Part shown: positions 36,161 through 46,000 of the stretch, piece by piece
How positions within the stretch are numbered: position 1 is the first letter of the stretch
How the letters are laid out: every line of letters starts with the position of its first letter
Source of the DNA: Ancistrus triradiatus
Taxonomy: Eukaryota; Chordata; Actinopteri; Siluriformes; Loricariidae
Reading direction: 5' to 3'
Assembly: GCA_025084515.1 (NCBI GenBank)
Contig: JAJAGP010000892.1
Coordinates: 186,001-250,000 of the forward strand
Length of the DNA: 64,000 nucleotides
Notes under the pieces: generated by a model
The model's database searches: none
What the model was told of the DNA's origin: nothing
What the model saw: only the letters and a program-made list of their open reading frames with translations
Program-made: the position numbers and the translations under genes

Positions 36161-37717
36161 CAGTGGTGCTTGAAAAGTTTGTGAAACCCTTCAGAATTTT
36201 CTACATTTCTGCATAAATATTACCTAAAAACAAAGCATCAGATTTTCACACAAATCCTAAAAGAATATAAAGAACCCAGTTAAACAACCAAGACAAAAAT
36301 ATTATACTTGGTGATTTATTTATTGGAAAAGAATGATCCAATATTACATATTAGTGAATGGCAAAAATATGTGGCAATAACTGCAACTAAACGGTTCCTG
36401 TAACTGTTGATCAGTCCTGCACCAACGGCTTGGAGGAATTTTACCCATTCCTTCGTACAGAAACAGCTTCAGCTCTGGGATGTTGGTGGTTTCCTCACAT
36501 TAAACTGCTCACTTCAGGTCCTTTCCACAACATTTCGATTGGATTAAGGTCAGGACTTGGCCATTCCCAACACATTAACTTTATTCTTCTTTAATGATTC
36601 TTGGTAGAACGGGACTTGTGTGCTTAGGGTCGTTGTCTTGCTGCATGACCCACCTTCTCTGGAGATTCAGTTTCATGGACAGATTTGTCTGACATTTTTC
36701 CTTTAGAATTCTCTGATATAATTCATTGTTCCATCAATGATGGCAAGCCGTCCTGGCCCAGATGCAGTAAAACAGGTCCAAACCATGATACTACCCCCAC
36801 CATGTTTCACAGATGGGATAAGGTTCTTATGCTGGAATGCAGTGTTTTCCTTTCTCCAAATATAACGCTTTTCTTTTACACCAAAAGGTTCTATTTTGGT
36901 GTCATCCATCCACAAAACATTTTTCCAATAGCATTGTGGCTTGTCCACATGATCTTTAGCAAACTGCAGACGAGCAGCAATGTTCTTTTTGGAGAGCATT
37001 GGCTTCCAACCCTGCCATGCACACCATTATTGTTCAGTGTGATTCTGACGGTGGACTCATGAACATTAACATTAGCCAAGGTGAGAGAGGCCTTCAGTTG
37101 CTTAGAAGTTACCCTGGGGTACTTTCTGACCTTGCCAACTATTACACGCCTTGCTCTTGGAGTGATCTTTGTTGGTCGACCACTTCTGGAAAGGGTAACA
37201 ATGGTCTTGAATTTCCTCCATTTGTACACAATCTGTCTGACTGTGGATTGGTGGAGCCCAAACTCTTTACAGATGGTTTTGTAACCTTTTCCAGCCTGAT
37301 AAACATCAACAACACTTTATGACGTCCTCAGAAATCTCCTTTCTTTGTGCCGTGATACACTTCCACAAGTGTGTTGTGAAGAGCAGACTTTGATAGATCC
37401 ATGATCTTTAAATAAAACAGGGTGCCCACTCACACCTGATTGTCATCCCATTGATAGAAAACACCTGACTCTAATTTAACCTTCAAATTAACTGCTAATC
37501 CTAGAGGTTCACAAACTTTTGCCACTCACTAATATGTAATATTGGATCATTTTCCTCAATAAATAAATGACCAAGTATAATATTTTTGTTTCATTTGTTT
37601 AACTGGGTTCTCTTGATCTACTTTTAGGACTTATCTAAAAATCTGATAAGGTTTTATGTCATATTTATGCAGAAATATAGAAAATTCTAAAGGGTTCACA
37701 AACTTAAGCACCACTGT
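36161..37717 (-). mobile_element. Tc1 transposon, near full length, decayed (subfamily 2)
   Basis: 1557 bp with TA on both sides and matching ends (CAGTGGTGCTTGAAAAGT and its reverse). The minus-strand transposase relic shows the paired-like DNA-binding part with GRPTKITPRARR and NVHESTVRITLNNNGVHGRV, then NVLWMDDTKIEPFGV (first catalytic Asp region) and KHGGGSIMVW. Frameshifts separate these parts, so it is inactive. Confidence 0.9.
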
Positions 37718-37719
37718 AA

Positions 37720-38284
37720 AATTGACCTTTCATGTCCTGTGTTTGGGGGGTAGGGTTATCGTCGTGGAAGACACCACTTCCATCAGGATAGAAGTGATTT
37801 ACATTTACCCCTTAAAGGTGACTAGTGAACCCAAACCATGTTAGTGAACCCCCACAACATAAGCCTGGTGAACACCTTCAGTAATATAAGTATTTCCTTT
37901 GTAGCATTTGTAATTCTACAGAAATTTCTATATAAACTCAGAAAACTTTTTTTTTAGAGTTTTATTAAACTCTACAACACCGTTCGCTTAGCAAAAGTAC
38001 TAAAACAAATACTGTTTGGTAGAGAAGAGTTCTACTAGAGCTCAATATACCAGGGTTATATAAGCATCTTAGTACCTTAAACTCTTAGATCCCTCTTTTA
38101 CCAACTTATCCTCTTACACTGTAGACACAGGCTCCCTATGTTTCTTGCTCTTCCTATTTATTCATGTCCTTTTAAATATATACTTATTGCCAAAAAATTT
38201 AATATCGCACCCAGATAAAAATGTTGGATTGCTGCAGAACTCGGCATGCTGTTATTTCTCAGGGAGATATGTACATGATTACCG
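37720..38284. other. bin1-ihh spacer, nothing recognised
   Basis: No gene or clear repeat seen. Confidence 0.4.
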
Positions 38285-38285
38285 G

Positions 38286-39300
38286 TGTGGTCTGATTAGA
38301 CACTGGGTCTTGCCACAAGAGGGTGTAAAAGTGCTTCCAATGCTATGCAAAACAGGATGAAAGTTTTGTCGAATTGCTCGCCATCTTGGCTGTTCTGACC
38401 TAGCTGTTAGAAAGTGTATACAGTGAACAGGCTCCAGACGGCCCAGACAGACCACCAGTAGAGAGGATTGCTTGATCCGCCAACAGGCATGAGCAGCTCC
38501 CACAGTTTTGTCCACCATCCAGACACAGGTGGCACCTTCATTACACCCCCCTGTCTCTGCCCAGACCATTTCCAGGCGCTTAGCAGAAGGAAAGCTGTTG
38601 TCACGGCGCCCACTGCGTGTCCTGCCATTGACAGCCAGCCATCATCAACTTCATGTGCAGTGATGTCGTGAATGAGAAACCTGGACTGCTACGGACTGGA
38701 ACCGCATCATCTTTAGTGATGAATCCTGGTTCTGTTTGGGATCTGACAACTGTCGGGTGGAGCGATTCAATCTTGCCTTTGTTGTGGAGCGACACGCTGC
38801 CCCAACTGCTGGTGTGATGATCTGGATAGCCATCGCATACTGCAGTTGGTCACCCCTAGTAGTGATACGAGGAACACTAACAACTCAGCTATTTGCAGGA
38901 CACCCTGCAGCCATATGTGTTGCCTCTCATGGCAGGGCTTCTAACTGACATTTTTCAGCATGATACTGCTTGCCCACACACAGCAAGGGTTTCAAAGGGA
39001 TGTCTCCGCCAGATCGCAACACTTAACTGCCCTGCCCAGTCACCAGATTTGGGTGACTGGAACAATTTGGACACCAGTTTTGGCAACCTATGAGTGTACA
39101 GGATCTACAGGCCCAGCTACAACCTCTGTGGGCAAACGTGCCACATGAAACCATACGGAACCAGTTTGCCTCAAATGCCCAACCATATCTCATCTTGTAT
39201 CCAGGCTAGAGGTGGCCTAACAGGGTACTAGAGCCTCCTTTCTATTGTACAGTTTCCCCAATAAACCTATCCTTTGCCCTAATATTGTAAGCACTTACAT
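38286..39300 (+). mobile_element. Tc1 transposon, decayed (subfamily 4), next to ihh 3' end
   Basis: The left end GGTCTGATTAGACACTGGGTC is clear. The plus strand keeps a SDESWFCLGSD-like block, VVIRGTLTTQLFAG and HDTACPHTARVSKGCLRQI (second catalytic Asp region) in different frames. The right border is unclear and lies within about 100 bp of the last recognisable hedgehog codons. Confidence 0.8.
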
Positions 39301-39329
39301 ATAAAATCAGAACACTCATAAAGTTTCAT

Positions 39330-40010
39330 TTGATTCCAACAAATCCTTCTAGGCGAGGTTTTTTTTTGTCAGCAGTAGATTTCACACCAAATACACTGTA
39401 CGGGTATACCAGTAAAGCCCAGCTCTCTGAAACTGGTCTGGCCCAGTCCTGCTGTGTAGAATCTGGAGTGGTCCAAAAGTCCAGAGAACTAGCTACTGCT
39501 TTTGTACTGTCGCTTAGCATAAGGTCACCACTCCATTTACCACAAGGGCACTGAGCAGTGAGCAGGGTATATGTACCCTGATCCTCCAGCACACCCAGCT
39601 GGGTAGTGTGATACTCAAATTCTTTGGAAGTCCCTTGTGTATTTCCTCTACATTCATCACACACATTTCTGAAGGTGCATTACTGGTGAATATTATTTGC
39701 ATAGCCCTGTGTGCTTGAAGGGCATATCCACTGCAGTTTCTGTGCAGTTTCCCCCACAAACAATAAGTGGGCAGTAGTCAAGTTGCGACTGAATCCAACC
39801 TGTAAACTGATCACACAGAAGTGCTGCAGGAGCAATGGGACACAATCCAAGAAAGTGAAGACCTCAGTGCAGTGTTGCAATCTCTCTTCGTTGATGCCAA
39901 GACATGATCACCAGTGTGCAGGTCTTGAATTGGCTCCCGACCGCCATTTTCCAGTGTCACCCATGCATTACCTGGAAAACAAGCACCTGACTTAGCAGAC
40001 ACAGTGTGAT
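39330..40010 (-). pseudogene. ihh: ihh exon 3, Hint domain with several frameshifts and stops
   Basis: Acceptor CTCCAG; the first codons SPDHTV are cut to DHTVSAKSGACFPGNAW after splicing. The frame is normal to about 39892. Then recognisable Hint pieces appear in shifted frames: EVFTFLDCVPLLLQHFCVI and TTAHLLFV (39865-39755), IFTSNAPSEMCV (about 39695-39655), GVLEDQGTYTLLTAQ (39597-39551), LVVNGVVTLC (39549-39517), and TFGPLQILHS to GLYWYTRTVY (about 39490-39395) followed by an in-frame TGA. At least four frame changes are needed to read through. The catalytic Cys and the TxxH motif are still visible. Either the domain has decayed or the sequence has errors confined to this exon; neighbouring genes show none. 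Confidence 0.85.
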
Positions 40011-43000
40011 CTGGAGAGTCAAGCGGTCACCAGGAGCAGAGAAAGACGAAAAGATTGGTAAGTTATAGAATAACAAATTACAAGTTTAAACAACTAAAAC
40101 AGCTATACAGGTCTTTCACAGTCAGTGTATTTTGTAACAGCTTAAGTCTAAATTTAGCTTTCATTCACCTCTCAAGTTCTCCTGTGATTTTCATTGGACC
40201 ACCTTTTGCCAAATGTCCATGATGAACTACTGTCACATGTAAACTCAACAGCAACTTTATAACCTTGTTTCTACACTCATTGTCCATTTCATCAGTTACA
40301 CTTACCATATTTCTACCATTACAGACTGCAGTTCATCTGTTTCTCTATATACTTTGTTAGTCCCCTTTACTCTGTTCTCTAATGGTCAGGGCCCCCCACA
40401 GGACCACCACAGATCAGGTACTATTTGGGTGGTGGATCATTCTCAGCATTGCAGTGACACTGATGCGGTGGTAATGTGTTAGCGTGCGTTTTGAGGGTAC
40501 GATTGGATCAAACACAGCAGTGCTGATGGAGTTTTTACACACTGTGTACACTCACTGTGCATTCTGTTGGACACATCTACCATACTGCTCAAACTGTAGA
40601 AGGAAAGTCAGAGACAGCAGCTCATCTGTCGTTGCACAGTTTGTATTAGTCATCCTCTAATTCTTCATCAGTGCTCACAGGGCACTGCCTATAGGATGTT
40701 GGGGGCTGGACATTTTTGGTTGGTGGAGTATTTTCAGTCCAGCAGTGACAGTGAGGTGTATAAGAACTCCAGCAGCACTGCTGTGTCTGATCCACTCGTA
40801 CCAATACCACACACAGGAACTAGGGATGACTGTAATTCACACATAGAAACCCTGAGTGACGCAATTTGTCCAGACGTAGTGACACAACTGTATAGTGATT
40901 GGTACAGACCCAAGTGCTAGTTGTGGGTAGTTCCTCCCACATAAATCCCTATAACCGTTTGGTGCAAAAGTGTCACTTCAGTGCTAAGAATGATCCACCA
41001 GCCAAGAGTACCTGATCTATGGTGGTCATGTAGGGTCCTGGCCATTAGAGAACACAGTAAAGGGGACAAACAAAGTATGTAGACAAACATACAGTCTATA
41101 ATTGTAGAACTACACAGTTATTCTATATGATAAGTGGACCTGATAAAATAGACAAGGAGTATAGAAACAAGAGGTGTACCTAATAAAGCGGTCTCTCTCT
41201 CTCTCTCGCTCTCTCTCTGGCTCTCTCTCTCGCTCTCTCTCTCTCACACACACAAACCTTCTAATTTCTCACAGGTAGGTAAACAAATTCAGTACTAAGA
41301 AACTAAAGAAAGTGCATCGTTTAATTAAAATGTTTATCTAATGCCATATTTTAACGTTGTGTCATATTTGAAAAGTATTTTACTTGGTAATATCCGAAAT
41401 TAAATTATACATTACTTGTTTATCCGTTTTAAAAAGGTCATGTAAAATTGACTTACCATTGGGTAGCACAACGCCGTCGTATTCCAGTCTCCAGAATGCA
41501 GTTAGGAGCGCCCCCCAGTGGATTCGGACCAGTGTTACTACCCATAGTAGCTTTAGAGTTACTTATCTCCGTGATTGTATGGACTTCACACGTCAATTTG
41601 ATAATAAATAGTACATATATGAGATTTCATTTTGAGAAATGTCTTGCATTGCCAACCAATCAGGTCAAGGACAGCAGACTGGAATAACGATCTGAGCAGA
41701 AGGGAGCAGAAAAGAGAAACAGAAGACAAGAAAGAAAAGTAAAATTACCGTGTTGTTTGGGTCTCCTTCCCCCAAAGAAAAACGTTTCAGCAATAGCTGT
41801 TTTTAGGTTCAATTGATAATATACTAGTACAAAGCAATAGACAAATGATGTAACTACTTAACACAATTGCCTTCATGACAAGCCTAAAGCAAGGTTAAAA
41901 AAGGTCAATTTGTTGCACCAGAACTACTGGTAAAGTTGTCGCACCAATGGTGGAAAATAGTTTTGAAAACTGTATTGAGTTTCCTCTACACCATTTTGTG
42001 TAGATTCATGAAATAATTCCAATTACGTTAATCTAATTTCCAGTTTATTCTAATGTAAAATGTGGATAAGCTCAAGGAGGTTGAATATTTATGCAAGGGA
42101 CTATAAGCTTCATGCCATAATTATGCTGTTGCCATTTTCCTTTTTCTCCTACTAATCTAATTTCCCAATTATTTAACTGCAAACTCTTATTTTGGTCACC
42201 CATCGTACATCTCTTTCCATTCTCCTCTTCTCACCTGACTTAACACTGCAGTGAATATGGCCTTTTGACTCATAATAAACCCAGTCAAAGCCAGCCTCTA
42301 TGGCCAGTCGGGCCAGCATGGCATATTTGCTGCGGTCACGGTCTGAAGTGGTGATGTCCACTGCCCTGCCTTCATAGTGCAGAGACTCTTCAGAGTGATG
42401 CCCATCCTCATCCCAGCCCTCAGTTACCCGCAGACGCACGCCTGGCCATACGTTCATCACTGAGATGGCCAGAGAGTTGAGCTTATCCCTACAGCGCTAC
42501 AGAAAGAGACAGAACTACGTATTACTCTCAAGCAGCAAGCATACAATTACTACTTTTCTATCACTTTAAACTTTTAGATACATAACAGACTATAACTAAC
42601 AATCATTTACCGCCAGTTCCTTTTAAAAAGTATGTCTATAATAATAAGAATGTATACTGTAATTGTTCTTACACATATGTTGTAATGACATGGTGTGTGA
42701 ATATATTGACCAGTTAAAAAAAAAAAAGTCAAATCAATCTGAACAACTAAATTAAACTAGATCAAAGACAGCCAGGTCACAGGAAGGAGAACCGGCATCT
42801 CTATTTTGATTTTCCAGGCACCAAAGCTTTTTTTGCATCGCTCTGCAAAATGCACTGTGGCTTTTCACAAAGAACCAGTGGCTAAGAAGTGATTTAAGCG
42901 CCAAGTTTACATTTATATTTTTTACATTTATGCAGACGCTCTTACAGTCGTATGAAAAAGTTTGGGCACCCCTGATAATTTTCATGATTTTAGTTTATAA

Positions 43001-46000
43001 ATCATTGGTTGTTCAGATCAGCAACTTGAGTTAAATATATCATATAGCAGATGAACACCGTGATATTTGAGAAGTGAAATTAAGTTTATAGGATTTACAG
43101 AAAGTGTGCAGNNNNNNNNNNNNNNNNNNNNNNNNNNNNNNNNNNNNNNNNNNNNNNNNNNNNNNNNNNNNNNNNNNNNNNNNNNNNNNNNNNNNNNNNN
43201 NNNNNNNNNNNTGATGTTGAACAACCTTTGTTTTCAGGCCATTTGAGAGTTGTTTTGAGGCTCCCATGTTGCCACTCTTCAGAGAAGATGCAAAGAGGAG
43301 AAAAACTTCCAATTGGCCACCTTAACACTTTCTCATAGTTGGATTCACTTGTGTATGTAGATCAAGGGTCAATGAGCTTACAAAACAAATTTTGTGTTCC
43401 AATAATTGGTGCTAAATGTATTCAAATGACAAGGGTGCCCAGATTTATGCACCTGCTTAATTTTGTTTGAATAATTACTGCACACTTTCTGTAAAACCTA
43501 TAAACTTACTTTCACTTCTCAAATATCACGGTGTTCATCTGCTATATGATATATTTACCTGAAATTGCTGAGCTGGACAACCAATGATTTATAAAGAAAA
43601 ATCATGAAAATTATCAGGGGTGCCCAAACTTTTTCATACGACTGTATCCAGGGCAACTTACAACTGATACAGTCTTCCAATCCAAGTAATTGTGGAACAT
43701 TGCTCAAGGACCCAACAGTGGCAGCTTAGCAGATGGGCAGAGGTGGGATTTGAACCCTGGACCTTCTGGTCCATAGTCCAGGATAAAAATTTAATTTTTA
43801 CCAATGTGAGTTTAGTGGGGCACAGCCACAGGGCCCAGTAAAGTGGGTCTGATGACACAGATGTTGTCATAGGTCATGCCAGTGCAGCAACAATGAATTG
43901 AATTTAATTCAGTTGAATTGAGGGAGAGAGTTTGTAGTTTAGTTTCACCTTTAGTTTCAAGTGGAATTCTAAATAGGCCTATATAATAATTTATAAAACA
44001 TGTATAACAACAGCCTATATACAGTACAATCATGTAGGCTATATTTTTGCATATTTTACATAGGGCTCAGATAAAAGCCCAGACTGATAAGACAACATTT
44101 AAATGACTTTATTTTCCACTGTGAAAACCCATTTACTGTGGAACCGCAAACCCTAATTAGCAGAACACATAATTCCGTAATAAAGACTTCTTATATTTAT
44201 TCCTAAGCCATTGGTCCACATGCTTTTAATCAATGGTTTTACCTCTATTAACTCCTGAATCTACTCTGTTTTATTAGATAGATAAGCTCCCCCATCATAA
44301 AAAGAGAATGGAGGCTATAAATTGCGCTTCACACAAGAACAGTTTGTAACGAGCCGTTGCTAATAAGATGCCTATTCAGACCGTGGTTTGGGTTTGAGTG
44401 CAGGTTTTTTTCACTGCGGTTGCGAAAGTGAACTGGACATCATAAATCAGCCCGTGAATTGTTAGTGTAGCTTTAAGGTACAGATCTCCGTTGGCTTGAG
44501 TAGGAACCGTTTTGTCGCTGACCGCGGGCTACGCAAACATTGAGGAGCCTGTGCGCACCGCGTGAACAGTCCCGGCTGTATACACACGTCTGCGCCATTC
44601 ACAAACAGAATAAAACAAGGTGCTGAAAATAGGCGTAGAGCACAATTAATGCTCGAACTGCGGTTCTTCACGTGTGGGAGAAAAACAAACAGAAATGAGC
44701 ACAATCTACTAAAAGTCGACTCCGGCTGTTGGCAGCGGTGCCCGCGGTTTGAACTCATAAATCGTGTGCTAGGTGAGGGAAGCGTGAGGGAGTGCAGCTA
44801 CAGGAGGGGTGAGATCTCCACACCTCTCGAGCTCTCACACAGGCGCCGGGACGCTAACGTGCCGCCATTCAGAGGACGCTCGCGTAAAGGAAGTGAGCTG
44901 ATATTAATAGACCTGAATTTGTTTTAGAGCCGACGAAATTCCTCATAACCACATCAGTAATGGTATCGTAAAAATTCAGACATTAAAAAAGAAAAAAAAA
45001 AGTGGCCACACTGTTCAGCCTCAAGACACATGCGCACTCCCTGTAGGTCTATGCTCGGTCTGTATGTGATTAAATGTTTTCCTTTCCAAACGTGCGCCTA
45101 CCCAGAGAAAAGGTTAATATTTTCATTACACATTTCATGTTTCCACATTTGCACTTCGTTAAAAAGTTCACACGTGAGTATATTCAGCGTGGTTTATCCA
45201 GGTAAGAATAACCTAGTCCTCTGAACCGAGTTGTGTTCCGGTGCCGGTTCCTGCCCCGCATGTGGTGTTCGTCCGCTTCGGCTTCGCTCGGGCTGCTTCC
45301 ATCGTCGGCTCCGGCCCCACCGTGTCCGGCCGCGCAGGGGGGCGGTGGCCCTCGCCCTCCTCCGGTTGTCTGGGGTCGAGGTGCCGCCGACGACTTTCCT
45401 GCTTGGACTCAGGATACTGGAGTGACTCTGTGTATCGGACTACTTAATGCCGATGTGCAGTTTATTTGAAGTAGGACTCCATGACTTTAGTTTCATTCTT
45501 AGATTTATTATCTACGCCGCCCAAGGAGGTTGGGTCCCTTTTTGAGTCTTGGTCCTCTCAAGGTTTCTTCCTCATAACACTTAAGGAGTTTTTTCTTGCC
45601 ACTGCCGCCCTAGGCTTGCTCAATTTGGGATTGGAGGTAGATATTAGAAGATAATCTAAACTTGTAAAGTTGCCTTGAGACAATGCTCCATTGTAAAAAG
45701 CGCTATATAAATAGATCTGACTAGACTTGACTTGACAACAAACTATAAATTTAAATGGGAGCGGAAGCACAAAATCAATCCATATCATGAAATGCTTATG
45801 ATAACAGGAATGATATTCATTCATTGTTTTCCATACCCTGCACAGGGCGCCAATCCATGGCAGGGACAGACTCACAGGGACTTTTCAGAGGCAGCAACTG
45901 ACCTGGCCGTAGATGAGCTCAAATTTGCAATCTCTGGAGCTGTGAGACAACATGCTAACCCCTGTGATATGATAAAGTTTATTATAGCTTATTATTATTA

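Larger units (their letters stand above)
42911..43790. mobile_element. SINE (second family) split by a MITE
   Basis: The SINE begins ATTTTTTACATTTATGCAGACGCTCTTA and resumes at 43645 with TATCCAGGGCAACTTACAAC, CTCAAGGACCCAACAGTGGC and GAACCCTGGACC. The interruption is exactly the MITE at 42945-43644 with a TA duplication. Confidence 0.8.

Noticed and set aside
36703..37229. Tc1 transposase frames as active genes
   Set aside because: The DNA-binding and catalytic parts are in different frames with stops between; the same holds for all other Tc1 copies here.
44562..44927. 121-codon open frame on plus in the CpG-rich block
   Set aside because: No family resemblance; GC-rich composition lowers stop frequency.
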